The position numbers and the translations under genes were made by a program. Shown one piece after another: positions 41,234-50,686 of a stretch of 64,000 nucleotides of DNA. Every line of letters starts with the position of its first letter. Position 1 is the stretch's first letter. This DNA comes from Candidatus Eiseniibacteriota bacterium (GTDB taxonomy: Bacteria; Eisenbacteria; RBG-16-71-46; CAIMUX01): contig CAIMUX010000133.1 in assembly GCA_903844735.1 (NCBI GenBank), positions 1 through 64,000 on the forward strand, written 5' to 3'. Under the pieces are notes generated by a model. It ran no database searches. It had not been told where the DNA came from and saw only the letters and a list, made by a program, of their open reading frames with translations.

Positions 41234-41533
41234 ATGAGGCCACGAGTGAGCCCGACTCTTGACAAGACCCAGACCGACGAGGCGAACGGAAGCGATGCGA
41301 CTGCTGCCGAGTTCCACACGATCCGCAGCAAGTACGAGTTCGTCATGGCCTGTGCGAAGGAAGCCGAGCGGCTGAACGACCGCCTGCGCAATAACGGCAT
41401 CCGGCCCAACCGGAAGGTGACGGTTGATGCCATCGAACGGGTGAAAGTGGGCAACTCGAAGATCACCTACAGCGAGCCGCAGGCACCGCCCGATGAGTCG
41501 CCCAAGGAGACAACGTACTTCTTCGGGTCCTGA
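41234..41533 (+). CDS. rpoZ: RNA polymerase omega-like subunit
   Basis: A 99-residue protein with the omega-type core SKYEFVMACAKEAERLNDRL and VDAIERVKVGNSKITY. Omega binds the beta-prime subunit and helps assembly of RNA polymerase. Residues 1-25 and the last 20 are variable and charged or Pro-rich. The ATG at 41234 has a weak purine-rich site (GAGAAAGA). The usual neighbours gmk and coaBC are not here. The assignment rests on the short core motif, so it is probable rather than certain. Confidence 0.7.
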   Translation: MRPRVSPTLDKTQTDEANGSDATAAEFHTIRSKYEFVMACAKEAERLNDRLRNNGIRPNRKVTVDAIERVKVGNSKITYSEPQAPPDESPKETTYFFGS

Positions 41534-41727
41534 CGGAGGAAATCGCGGCCGGACTGCGTTTCTCAGCACTGCACGCCCCCGCCCGGGCCCGCCGCGTTGG
41601 GCCCTGCCCGGCCTCCCCGCCTCGTCTGCCCTCCCCGACGGGCTGCGTTCCGGCATCCCGCATGTATTCGTGTTACACTCAGTAGGAGGAGCCGACCTGC
41701 CACTGGCCGGCGCCGTAGCAAGCTTGG

Positions 41728-41782
41728 CGGCCGCCACCACACCGGGGCAGATCTTTGGGAATGCCCCTCGGAGGGTTTTCGC
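41728..41782 (+). promoter_or_regulatory. conserved leader with hairpin before M1 peptidase 1
   Basis: The 55 bases before the ATG (CGGCCGCCACCACAC...) match the leader of the second peptidase gene. GGGGCA (41744-41749) can pair with TGCCCC (41762-41767), placing a stem-loop just before the GGAGGG site (41770-41775). The stem is kept in the other copy although the loop differs, so the RNA structure may matter for translation. Confidence 0.5.
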
Positions 41783-44557
41783 ATGACGTCGGCCTACCTG
41801 CGCCGCATTCAGCCGGTTGTCCTGATCGCCGTTCTCGCGACTCTCGTCCTCTCCACGGCGCCCCCCGCCGTTGCCCGCACCGGGCCGGAGTCGGGGACTC
41901 AGCCGGCGGAATCGGAGTGGTTCCCACCGACGAAAGCCGGCTGGCCCGGCGCCTGGCTCGACCCACGCAATTCGGCGCCGTATTTGGCCTTCCACCAGAC
42001 AGCGGCGAAGCAAGCCAAGTCAGCGCTGCGGGAGGAGCCGACCTCCAACCAGGCGCTCTACGACGCCCGATACTACGCCCTCGATCTCTCGCTGAACCCG
42101 ACCACCCGGATCCTCACCGGTGTGGTCACGATGTGGCTCACCGTCACGGGCGGACCTCTGACGCAGGTCGACCTGGATCTCGCAGACAACATGGTCGTCT
42201 CCTCATTAACCTCCGCCGGAATTCCGGTCACCTTCACGCACACTGGCGGGATCCTGCGGGTTAACCTCGACCGTACGTACGCCAACGACGAGAACGCGAC
42301 ACTGGTGATCCAGTACGCGGGCAACCCGGCCGGTGATGCCTTCGGGTGGGACACCGCGGAGAGTCAACTGATGATCTGGACGCTGAGTGAGGCATTCGGC
42401 GCCCGGGACTGGTGGCCCTGCAAGGACTATCCGGACGACAAGGCTGACTCCGTCGACGTGCGCGTCACCGTCCCCACCGGCCTCATCACCGTCAGCAACG
42501 GAAATTTGCGCCAGCAATCGGACAACGGCACCCAGGCTTTTAGCTGGTGGCACGAATCGCACCCGATCACCACCTACCTGGTTTCATTGGCCATTCACAC
42601 GTACCATGTCTACTCGGACTGGTACGTCCCCGCCTTCGGTGACTCCATGGCCATCACCTTTTACAACTACCAATCGAGCATTCCCGGCGTGGAGCCGGTC
42701 CAGGCCAAGGTGAAGAACATGATGGCGATCTTCGCCGCCCGTTTCGGCGAGTACCCCTTCCTCGACGAGAAGTACGGCCACGCCGAGTTTCCCTGGGGCG
42801 GCGGGATGGAGCACCAGACCGTTACCAGCCTCGGGTATTTCGGGGAGGGCGTAGTGGCGCACGAATTGGCCCACCAGTGGTGGGGCGACATGGTCACCTG
42901 CGCCAACTTCCACGATGTTTGGCTGAACGAAGGACTCGCCACATACTGCGAGGCGATCTACCGCGAGGGACTGGACGGCCCGGACGCCTACCTCGACGAA
43001 ATGCTGGCCGCGCAATACCTGGGCGCGGGAACCATCTATGTCCCCGACACCAACGACTGGAACCGGATCTTCGATTCCAACCTGTCGTACAACAAGGCGT
43101 CATGGGTCCCGCACATGCTCCGCGGGATCATGGGTGACTCGACGTTCTTCGCCGCGATGGGGGAATTTCGTAATCGCTTCGCTTATCGCTCAGCGACCAC
43201 CGGGGATTTCCGGGCCACCATGGAGGACATCTCCGGGCGCGACCTCGGGGCGTTCTTCCAGCAGTGGATCTACGGCGAATACTACCCGATCTACCACTAC
43301 GGCTGGACTGCCGCGCCGGCGGGTGGTGGATGGGATGTCACCCTTACCGTGAACCAACTGCAGAGTTGGCAGCTCTTCACCATGCCGATCCAGGTCGTGG
43401 TCACGACGGCGACCGGGGAGCGCACCTTCCAGGTGGAGGATGCTCTCGCCAGCCAGGTTTTCACTCTGCACACCGACGCGCAGCCCACGGAGGTGGCGCT
43501 GGATCCAAGCCACTGGATCCTGCGCCAGGTCCTCGCCCCGCTGCCCACGCCGACGTTTGACAGACAGCTCCTTCTGGTGAACGGTGTCGATTGGGCCACC
43601 TACGGCACAGAGATCACCACCGCCTACCAGGACCGCTCGTTCACCGGCGGTTACCCCGTGGACTTCTGGGACGTCTTCGCTGCGCCGTCCGGTGGATATC
43701 CTACGTCTCTCCCGGCGCCACTGGGGCACGGTACGTTGACGCCTGAGGTGATGGCCCACTACAAGACGGTCGTCTGGGTCGGAAACAACTACAACGGCGA
43801 CCTGGCCTCCTGGATGGACTCGCCCGTCTATTCGTATCTGCAGGCAGGCGGGAATCTCCTGCTCCTGACGCGGCAGGGGAGCCTGTTTCTGAGCGGCCCT
43901 CTGCAGACCTATCTCGGGATCTCCTTCCTGAGCACCGGGACCATCTACGACTGCATCGCCACCTACCCTGGGCTGACAAACATCAGCCGGCTGGGGACGC
44001 AGGACCAGGTGAGTGGTTTCAGCACCACCGTGGGATCGGAGACAACGCTTCTGTACAAGGCGGTGAGCGGGCACACGCCCAACTGGGGAATCGGTGCAAT
44101 CCGGATCCCGCCGGCGGGGGGCACCTACAACCCGCAAGGAGGACGCCTGGCGTTCCTCAGCGGGCGGGCCTACCGCTGGAACCACGCGAACCTCAAGACC
44201 AACTGCGAATTCATCCTCGGGAACCTGCTGGGGCTCCCGCTGGTCACCGGCTCGCAAACGGTAGGGATCCCCGCGCGGTTGTCGCTGCGTCCCGCTTCGC
44301 CGAACCCTTTCAGCACTGAGACGGAGTTGCGGTTCGTGCTTCCGACCGCGGCGCAGGCCCAAATCGAGGTTTTCGACCTCGCAGGACGCCGGGTGCGGAC
44401 GCTGCCGGAACAGCCGATTCTGTTTCCGGCCGGCGAGCACCGGCTCCCCTGGGACGGACTCGACGAGTCCCGGCGACCGGTCTCCTCAGGAGTCTACTTC
44501 CTGCGCCTGCAGGCCGGCGGACAGACGCGCGAGGAGCGGGTCTTGCGGGTGCGCTGA
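41783..44557 (+). CDS. secreted M1-family metallopeptidase with C-terminal sorting domain, copy 1
   Basis: A 924-residue exported aminopeptidase-like protein; the ATG at 41783 follows GGAGGG. The signal peptide is VVLIAVLATLVLSTAPPAVA. The M1 domain has GGGMEHQT (substrate loop, about residue 340), HELAHQWWGD (zinc, His 360 and 364) and WLNEGLATY (third zinc ligand). A later domain (LLLVNGVDWATYG, VVWVGNNYNGDLASWMDSPV) resembles a glutamine-amidotransferase-like fold. The end is a sorting domain (IEVFDLAGRRVRTLPEQPIL, LPWDGLDESRRPVSSGVYFL). It should cleave peptides outside the cell or on its surface. A strong terminator follows. Confidence 0.93.
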   Translation: MTSAYLRRIQPVVLIAVLATLVLSTAPPAVARTGPESGTQPAESEWFPPTKAGWPGAWLDPRNSAPYLAFHQTAAKQAKSALREEPTSNQALYDARYYALDLSLNPTTRILTGVVTMWLTVTGGPLTQVDLDLADNMVVSSLTSAGIPVTFTHTGGILRVNLDRTYANDENATLVIQYAGNPAGDAFGWDTAESQLMIWTLSEAFGARDWWPCKDYPDDKADSVDVRVTVPTGLITVSNGNLRQQSDNGTQAFSWWHESHPITTYLVSLAIHTYHVYSDWYVPAFGDSMAITFYNYQSSIPGVEPVQAKVKNMMAIFAARFGEYPFLDEKYGHAEFPWGGGMEHQTVTSLGYFGEGVVAHELAHQWWGDMVTCANFHDVWLNEGLATYCEAIYREGLDGPDAYLDEMLAAQYLGAGTIYVPDTNDWNRIFDSNLSYNKASWVPHMLRGIMGDSTFFAAMGEFRNRFAYRSATTGDFRATMEDISGRDLGAFFQQWIYGEYYPIYHYGWTAAPAGGGWDVTLTVNQLQSWQLFTMPIQVVVTTATGERTFQVEDALASQVFTLHTDAQPTEVALDPSHWILRQVLAPLPTPTFDRQLLLVNGVDWATYGTEITTAYQDRSFTGGYPVDFWDVFAAPSGGYPTSLPAPLGHGTLTPEVMAHYKTVVWVGNNYNGDLASWMDSPVYSYLQAGGNLLLLTRQGSLFLSGPLQTYLGISFLSTGTIYDCIATYPGLTNISRLGTQDQVSGFSTTVGSETTLLYKAVSGHTPNWGIGAIRIPPAGGTYNPQGGRLAFLSGRAYRWNHANLKTNCEFILGNLLGLPLVTGSQTVGIPARLSLRPASPNPFSTETELRFVLPTAAQAQIEVFDLAGRRVRTLPEQPILFPAGEHRLPWDGLDESRRPVSSGVYFLRLQAGGQTREERVLRVR

Positions 44558-44583
44558 GTCACGCGCGCCAGATGGAGATGGAG

Positions 44584-44611
44584 GCCGGGGGCGGATGCTC
44601 CCGGCTTTTTT
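44584..44611 (+). terminator. rho-independent terminator
   Basis: A 9-bp stem GCCGGGGGC / GCTCCCGGC (one G-U pair) with the loop GGAT is followed by six T residues. It starts 27 bases after the stop of M1 peptidase 1. Confidence 0.85.
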
Positions 44612-44890
44612 GCGCCACTCTCCCTGCGCCGCGGTTCTGGCCCGGTGTCGTCGTGCCGTTGCCTTTGCATCGCGATCTTTGCACCGCTGTCCTCGCGCCA
44701 CGGTCTTTGTACTGCGCTTCCCACAGCGACCTCTCCGCGCCTCTCGTTTGACGGCCGATCTCGTTGTCCACCCCAGGTGTGCTTCGCGGCGTGCGAAGCT
44801 TGCTTCTCACCGCCTATCACCTGGCAGGCCTTCCCCCATCGCGCTACGATCCGACACCAGCTAGCATTCGGTGTTCTGTACGCTACACTG
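44612..44890. other. spacer between the two M1 peptidase genes
   Basis: About 280 bp with degenerate short repeats (CGCG or CATCG plus CTTTGCA/CTTTGTA units). No gene is supported. TACACT near 44,884 could be a -10 element, and a similar TACACT lies upstream of the first peptidase near 41,675. Confidence 0.4.
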
Positions 44891-44931
44891 GTCACGTGGC
44901 GCCGATCGGCCAAGGCTCGGCGCCACGTGAC
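44891..44931. promoter_or_regulatory. perfect 15-bp inverted repeat
   Basis: GTCACGTGGCGCCGA (44891-44905) and TCGGCGCCACGTGAC (44917-44931) are exact inverted copies separated by 11 bases. There is no T-run, so it is not a standard terminator. It lies between a TACACT-like -10 and the conserved leader of M1 peptidase 2 and could be an operator or a very stable RNA hairpin. Confidence 0.75.
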
Positions 44932-44937
44932 CTCTGA

Positions 44938-44993
44938 CGGCCGCCACCACACTGGGGCGGGTCCACGGGGTTGCCCCCTCGGAGGGTCTCCAC
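44938..44993 (+). promoter_or_regulatory. conserved leader with hairpin before M1 peptidase 2
   Basis: Counterpart of 41728-41782. GGGGC (44954-44958) pairs with GCCCC (44973-44977) just before GGAGGG (44981-44986). Loop bases differ from copy 1 while the stem is kept. Confidence 0.5.
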
Positions 44994-47825
44994 ATGAAGT
45001 CGGCTCGTCTGCACCGCACCCTTCTCGGCTTCCTGCTGACCACTTTTGTCGCCCTGGGGCTCACAACGGTGTCCATCGCCGGAGCCCGCCCGGACCCGGG
45101 ATCGCGCACGCTCCCGACCGAGCCGGAGTGGTACCCGCCGACCAAGGCCGGATGGCCGGGCGGGTGGCTTGACCCGCGGGACCCGGCCCCATATCTGGCC
45201 TTCCACCAGGCGGCGGCGATGCGGGCGAAGGCGGCACTGCGCCAGGAACCAACACCGAATCAGGCACTGTATGACGCGCGGTACTATGCTCTTGACCTCT
45301 CGCTGGACCCAACGGCCAAGATCCTCACCGGTACGGTCACGATGAGGCTCACGGTCACCAGCGGGCCGCTGTCCGAGATCGACCTGGATCTGGCGGACAA
45401 TATGGTCGTGGACTCACTGTTCACGGTCGTTGACGCACTGTCTTCCGCCCGCGTGCCGACCACGTTCACCCACACCGGCGGAATCCTGCGGGTCAGCCTC
45501 GACCGCACCTACATCAACGGCGAGGACGCAACTCTGGTGATCCAGTACGCGGGCAACCCGGCGGGAGCCGCAGTCTTCGGATGGGACACGGCGGCCGGCC
45601 AGCCGCTGATCTGGACCCTGAGCGAGGCGTTCGGAGCCCGGACATGGTGGCCGTGCAAAGACTACCCGGACGACAAGGCCGACTCCGTCGATATACGCGT
45701 CACCGTCCCCACCGGTCTCATCACGGCGAGCAATGGGAGACTCCGCGAGCAATCGGACAACGGCACCCAGGCCTTCAGTTGGTGGCACGAATCGTATCCG
45801 ATCACAACCTACCTCGTTTCGCTGGCCATCCACTCCTACCACGTCTACTCGGACTGGTACCATCCGGCACACGGCGATTCGATGGAGATCACGTTCTACA
45901 ATCTTGCGTCGAGCCTTCCGCGCGTGGAAGCGGTCCAGGCGAAGGTGAAGGACATGCTGGAGATCTTCGCCGACCGCTTCGGCGAGTATCCCTTCGTGGA
46001 CGAGAAGTACGGCCAAGCCGAGTTTCCCTGGGGCGGCGGGATGGAGCACCAGACCTGCACCAGCCTCGGGCATGGCGCCTTCGGTGAGTGGATCATGGTC
46101 CACGAGCTCGCCCACCAGTGGTGGGGCGACATGGTCACCTGCTCCAGTTTCCACGACATCTGGCTGAACGAGGGGTTCGCCACCTACAGCGAGGCGATCT
46201 ATGCCGAGGCGCTGGGGGGCCGGGCAGAGTACCTCAAAGAGATGCGGGGCACGCAGTACTTCGGTCGAGGAACGCTCTATGTTCCCGTCACCGACGACTG
46301 GAATCGGATCTTCGATCGCTTCCTGTCGTACAACAAGGCATCGTGGGTTCCGCATATGCTGCGCGGAGTCATGGGCGACTCGACCTTCTATGCGGGACTG
46401 CGCGAGTACCGCACCCGTTTCGCCTACCGTTCGGCCGGCACCGCGGATTTCGCCGCCGCAATGAGCGAGGTCGCGGGCCCCGGCCTGCGGCCGATGATCG
46501 AACCGATGATCCATCGTTGGATCATGGGCGAGGGGTACCCGATCTACCGCTATGACTGGACGGAGGCGACGGATGGCCCGGGCTGGGCAGCGCGCGTCCG
46601 ACTCCGGCAGGTCCAGGAAACGCCTGTCTTTCCGATGCCGGTACGTCTCGTCGTGCGGGTCGAGGACGCCGGCGGCGACACCCTACAGACGTTCACGGTC
46701 GAAAGCACGGGACGGGACTCCACCTACACCCTCAACCTGACGCGACGGCCGCTGCGCGTCGACGTCGACCCTGAGGAGTGGATCCTGCGCCGGGTGATGC
46801 CGCCGATCCCCGCGCCGACCTTTGCGAAGCCCCTCCTCGTCGTAAACGGCGTGACGTGGAGCGGGGAGAAAGGCACGCTACTGCGCGCGGGGTACGAGGC
46901 ACGGGCCTTCACCGCCGGGTACGATTTCGATTTCTGGGACAATCAGGCAGCCCCGGGCGACGGATACCCGGCGACACTCCCCTTGCCGATCGGGCACGGT
47001 CCGGTTTCCGGAGAGGTGCTCGCCCGGTATAGAGCCGTGCTGTGGGTCGGGGACAACTTCGGCAGCGACCTCGTCCACTGGACCAACTCGCCGATGCACG
47101 CCTACCTGGAGTCGGGCGGAAACATCCTGCTCCTCGTTCCCAGCGCCCGGACGTTCCTGCTGGAGCCGTACAGGGCCTGGCTGGGTGTGTCCTGGGCGGA
47201 CGGCGATAGCGTGGTGACCTCCGGCGAGGCCATGGCGGGATGGCTCCCGGACCTGGGCGTCCCCGTCGAGAGTACCCAGAACGCCGTTTCGTTCTTCACC
47301 GTCGATAGTGCCAGCGTAGGGAAAGACGTGCTGCTCTTCGCGGATCGGGGCGACTCGACCCGCGCCTTCGGTCTGCTCGGCCCTCCGGGAGGGGTCATGG
47401 CCCGTCCGGCGGGCGGGGTCACAGGCCCTTCCATGGGCGGGCGCTTCGCGCTGATCGGAGGCCGGCCCTACCGCTGGAACCCGGGTGACCTGCGCGCCGC
47501 GATGGAGGCGATCCTGCCGCAGTTGCTGCCGCCGGTGTCGGCCGGTGCCCGGTTGGCGGTGCGAACGGCCGGACCGAACCCGTTTCGCAACCGGACGAAG
47601 GTGGCGTTCTTCTTGCCGGAGACGATGACGGCACGCCTGGAAGTCTTCGACGTCGCGGGACGCAGGGTGCGCACGCTGCGCAACAATCTGTCACCCGCAG
47701 GCTGGAACGCCGAGACCTGGGATGGGCGAGATGCTGCCGGGCACAACGTGGCCTCGGGAGCCTACTTCGTGCGCTTGGCCGCGGGCGGGAAGACGGCGAC
47801 GGACCGGCTCGTCCGGATCCGTTAG
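44994..47825 (+). CDS. secreted M1-family metallopeptidase with C-terminal sorting domain, copy 2
   Basis: A 943-residue paralogue of the preceding gene with the same architecture. It has a signal peptide (LLGFLLTTFVALGLTTVSIA), GGGMEHQT, HELAHQWWGDMVTC (His 370 and 374) and WLNEGFATYSEA, then the amidotransferase-like region (LLVVNGVTWSGEKG, VLWVGDNFGSDLVHWTNSPM) and a sorting domain (LEVFDVAGRRVRTLRNNLSP, TWDGRDAAGHNVASGAYFVR). The N-terminal domains are very close, and the C-terminal thirds have diverged. This points to tandem duplication followed by specialisation of the non-catalytic part. Confidence 0.93.
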   Translation: MKSARLHRTLLGFLLTTFVALGLTTVSIAGARPDPGSRTLPTEPEWYPPTKAGWPGGWLDPRDPAPYLAFHQAAAMRAKAALRQEPTPNQALYDARYYALDLSLDPTAKILTGTVTMRLTVTSGPLSEIDLDLADNMVVDSLFTVVDALSSARVPTTFTHTGGILRVSLDRTYINGEDATLVIQYAGNPAGAAVFGWDTAAGQPLIWTLSEAFGARTWWPCKDYPDDKADSVDIRVTVPTGLITASNGRLREQSDNGTQAFSWWHESYPITTYLVSLAIHSYHVYSDWYHPAHGDSMEITFYNLASSLPRVEAVQAKVKDMLEIFADRFGEYPFVDEKYGQAEFPWGGGMEHQTCTSLGHGAFGEWIMVHELAHQWWGDMVTCSSFHDIWLNEGFATYSEAIYAEALGGRAEYLKEMRGTQYFGRGTLYVPVTDDWNRIFDRFLSYNKASWVPHMLRGVMGDSTFYAGLREYRTRFAYRSAGTADFAAAMSEVAGPGLRPMIEPMIHRWIMGEGYPIYRYDWTEATDGPGWAARVRLRQVQETPVFPMPVRLVVRVEDAGGDTLQTFTVESTGRDSTYTLNLTRRPLRVDVDPEEWILRRVMPPIPAPTFAKPLLVVNGVTWSGEKGTLLRAGYEARAFTAGYDFDFWDNQAAPGDGYPATLPLPIGHGPVSGEVLARYRAVLWVGDNFGSDLVHWTNSPMHAYLESGGNILLLVPSARTFLLEPYRAWLGVSWADGDSVVTSGEAMAGWLPDLGVPVESTQNAVSFFTVDSASVGKDVLLFADRGDSTRAFGLLGPPGGVMARPAGGVTGPSMGGRFALIGGRPYRWNPGDLRAAMEAILPQLLPPVSAGARLAVRTAGPNPFRNRTKVAFFLPETMTARLEVFDVAGRRVRTLRNNLSPAGWNAETWDGRDAAGHNVASGAYFVRLAAGGKTATDRLVRIR

Positions 47826-47891
47826 ACGGCGGCGCTGCTTGCGGCCGCTCGCATTCCGGAAACTTCGGTCCAGAGAGGCAAGGAGGACATC

Positions 47892-48320
47892 GTGAAAGCC
47901 GTCGTACGCAGGATCGGTGGAGTCGCCATGGTCGGCAAGGCCGACAGCGGGCACTGGGTGCCGATGGACGGACCAGAGGACGTGGGCGGCTTTACGGGCG
48001 GCTCGCGGCCGCTCGAGCTGTTCCTGATCGGCTTGGGTGGCTGCACCGGAATGGACGTTCTGTCTATCCTAGCCAAGAAGCGGGTCAAGCTGGACGATTT
48101 CGAGATCCAACTTGAGGCCGATCGGGCCGACGAGCATCCCAAGGTGTTCACCGCGGTCCGACTCGTCTTCCACTTCTACGGCGACGATCTGAGGCTGGAG
48201 GAGCTTCAATCTGCGGTGGATCTCTCGGAGCAGAAGTACTGCTCGGCCTCAGCCATGTTGCGCTCTACCTGTCCCGTGGACGTGCGCATCGAGATCCACC
48301 CACCCCGGCCCGCGCGGTAG
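47892..48320 (+). CDS. OsmC/Ohr-family protein
   Basis: A 142-residue protein; the GTG at 47892 follows AAGGAGGA. The family's two redox Cys are visible (LIGLGGCTGMDVLSIL and EQKYCSASAMLRSTCPVDV). OsmC proteins reduce organic hydroperoxides with lipoyl or other dithiols. The N-terminal GGVAMVGKADSGHWVPMDGP matches the short YhfA-like branch. It sits alone between the peptidase and a membrane TPR gene. Confidence 0.88.
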   Translation: MKAVVRRIGGVAMVGKADSGHWVPMDGPEDVGGFTGGSRPLELFLIGLGGCTGMDVLSILAKKRVKLDDFEIQLEADRADEHPKVFTAVRLVFHFYGDDLRLEELQSAVDLSEQKYCSASAMLRSTCPVDVRIEIHPPRPAR

Positions 48321-48368
48321 GCAATCGGCAGAACCCGCACGGAGGGAGCCACGCCAAGTCCAGCCGGC

Positions 48369-50684
48369 TTGCCCGGCAAACACGGTGGCGCATCCGTTGG
48401 ACGCGTCCGGAGGGGCGGCGCGATCAAGCTCGGACGAGGCGAGACCAGGGTCGGGCCAGGCGCTTCGCCGAGCTCGGCCGGGCCCCCGGAGAGGCCGTCG
48501 TCATGGCGTTTCTCCCCTGCCGGATGGCTCCTCGTGCCGGTCGCGGCACTGTGCGTCTTTCTCGCCGGATTCCACTCGGTTATCGACCCGGACATCTGGT
48601 TCCACCTGCGGGCGGGACGGGAGATCCTCGCGGGTCACCTGCCACGCACCGACACGTTCTCCTTCCCCTCCGCCGGAAACCGGTATGTCGACTTGCATTG
48701 GATCTTCCAGGCGATCGCAGCGATCGTCTTCCGAGTGGGCGGCGAGCCGGCCCTCGTCTGGATGAGTTGCCTCGCCGTCCTCGGCACCTATGCGATCGTC
48801 TTTCGACTCGCTTGCCGGCACGCGCCCGCGCCGCTCGCGGCAGTCCTCGTGGCCCTGGGTGCCATCGTGGCAAGCGAGCGCTTCAGCCCACGACCGGAGA
48901 TCCTCTCTTTCCTCTGGTTCGCACTCTCGGTGTGGTTGCTACAGCGCCATCGTGAGGGATCCCGCCGGGCGGCGTGGGTGTTCCCGGTGGTCACGCTTCT
49001 TTGGGTGAACTCGGAAGGGCTGTTTATCCTGGGGTTCTTGCTCCTGGGGGCGGCGATCCTGGATGCGCCGCGGGACCGGCGTCTCTGGCAGGTACTGGGA
49101 CTCTCCGTGGCGGCTGCGTTCGTGAACCCGTGGTTCGCAGAGGGAGCGATTCACCCGTTCGTTCTCTTCACTCGCATCAGCCAGGCGATGCCGATCTATT
49201 CGCGCACCATCGCGGAGTTCCTCGGGCCGTTCCACGATGAGGCGATTCACCCGGCTGTGGTGGTCTTCCCGTACTACCTCGGCGCGATCGGGTTGGCGCT
49301 CGCGGCGGTGGGAGCGCGGCCCCGTCGAGGCGAACTGCTGGTCACCGCCGCGATGGTCTATCTTTCGCTCACCGCGCGCCGAAACCTGGGCTTGTTGCCG
49401 ATCGCGGTGACGCCGGTGCTGGCTAGATGGCTGACGCAGGGATGGGCCTGGCCCCGGGTGGAGTCACGCCTTCACGGACTGCCATCCTCCGTGCGGCCCG
49501 CGCTCTCCGTGACGGCGGCGGGACTCGCCTTCTTGGGTCTCGGCTGGTTCGCCCTCGGACTTGCCACGGACCGGATCTACGCCCACGCCGAGACGAACCG
49601 GAGGTGCGGCACGGCGCCTGCGCCGACCGCCTTCCCCCGCGGCGCGGCACGGTTCCTGCGCGAGAACCGGATACCCGGCCCGCTCTTCAATACTTTCGGG
49701 GCCGGGGCGTACCTGATCTCAGCGTACCCGGAGGAGAAGGTCTTCATTGATGGGCGGCTCGAGGTCCACTCCACGGCGCAGTACGAGCGCTATCTGCGCA
49801 TGCTGTCGGGCGGCCCGGCCTGGCAGCAGGCCGACGCGCAATACCAGTTCAACGCGACGCTCGTGCAGTACATGGAGGCCACGGAGCTGATGCTAGCGCG
49901 GCTGCGCGACCCGGTCTGGGCGCCGGTTTTCCTCGACGACAACGCCATCGTCCTCCTGCGCCGTACCGATGCGAACCGGTCCATCATCGAGCGCGAGGGA
50001 ATCACCAAGCAGAGGCTCGCCGAGCGGTTCCCGTCGCTGAACGCCGCCGCAGCGGAGGCGGTGCCCAATCCGCCCGTCCCGTCGTGGATCGCTCGCCACC
50101 TTGGCGTCGTTCGCTTCCCCTGGAGCGAGATGACCCTCGGCCAGTTCTTCCTGGCGATGGGACTCGATGGTTTCGCCGGCGCACAGTTTGCCGCCGCGGT
50201 CGCCGCAGCCCCGGCCCTGGCGGCGCCGCGTGTGATGCTCGCCACGGTGCTGAGCCGTCTGGGAAGTCCTGCGGCCGCGTTACCGGCCCTCGAGTCGGCC
50301 CAACGTATGGGCGGGGGACGTGGTGCGCGGTCACGCACGGAGATTGTGCGGGGGGACATCCTCCTGGCGCTGGGCCGCTCGGCGGAAGCGGTGGCCGTCT
50401 ATGACCGCGCCCTTTCCGCCTCGACCTCACCGCCGCAGATCGCCTCGCTCCTGGCGAGCCGTGCGCGAGCGAAGCTGCAGACAGGTGATGTCGTAGGTGC
50501 GGCCGGCGACATCGATGAGAGCCTGAGGATCTTGCCCGGGAATCCGCAGGGGTGGCTTGTGAAGGCGACGATCGAGGAGAAGCGGGGCAACCGTGCAGGC
50601 GCGCTCCAGGCCTACCAGCACTGCCGGGATCTCGGGGGGCAGACACCGGAGGTGCTGGAGACGATTCGGCGGCTGGGGGGCTGA
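48369..50684 (+). CDS. multi-pass membrane protein with C-terminal TPR repeats
   Basis: A 771-codon frame with a TTG start; the exact start is uncertain because no good site is present. After about 45 variable residues the first helix (WLLVPVAALCVFLAGFHSVI) is followed by DPDIWFHLRAGREILAGHLP, a lumenal loop like those of GT-C-type membrane glycosyltransferases. About ten more helices follow. The soluble part contains FNTFGAGAYLISAYPEEKVF, IDGRLEVHSTAQYERYL. From about residue 590 come TPR-like helices (ILLALGRSAEAVAVYDRALS, IEEKRGNRAGALQAYQHCRD). It is probably a cell-envelope glycosyl-transfer protein or a relative. Substrate unknown. Confidence 0.7.
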   Translation: MPGKHGGASVGRVRRGGAIKLGRGETRVGPGASPSSAGPPERPSSWRFSPAGWLLVPVAALCVFLAGFHSVIDPDIWFHLRAGREILAGHLPRTDTFSFPSAGNRYVDLHWIFQAIAAIVFRVGGEPALVWMSCLAVLGTYAIVFRLACRHAPAPLAAVLVALGAIVASERFSPRPEILSFLWFALSVWLLQRHREGSRRAAWVFPVVTLLWVNSEGLFILGFLLLGAAILDAPRDRRLWQVLGLSVAAAFVNPWFAEGAIHPFVLFTRISQAMPIYSRTIAEFLGPFHDEAIHPAVVVFPYYLGAIGLALAAVGARPRRGELLVTAAMVYLSLTARRNLGLLPIAVTPVLARWLTQGWAWPRVESRLHGLPSSVRPALSVTAAGLAFLGLGWFALGLATDRIYAHAETNRRCGTAPAPTAFPRGAARFLRENRIPGPLFNTFGAGAYLISAYPEEKVFIDGRLEVHSTAQYERYLRMLSGGPAWQQADAQYQFNATLVQYMEATELMLARLRDPVWAPVFLDDNAIVLLRRTDANRSIIEREGITKQRLAERFPSLNAAAAEAVPNPPVPSWIARHLGVVRFPWSEMTLGQFFLAMGLDGFAGAQFAAAVAAAPALAAPRVMLATVLSRLGSPAAALPALESAQRMGGGRGARSRTEIVRGDILLALGRSAEAVAVYDRALSASTSPPQIASLLASRARAKLQTGDVVGAAGDIDESLRILPGNPQGWLVKATIEEKRGNRAGALQAYQHCRDLGGQTPEVLETIRRLGG

Positions 50685-50686
50685 GC

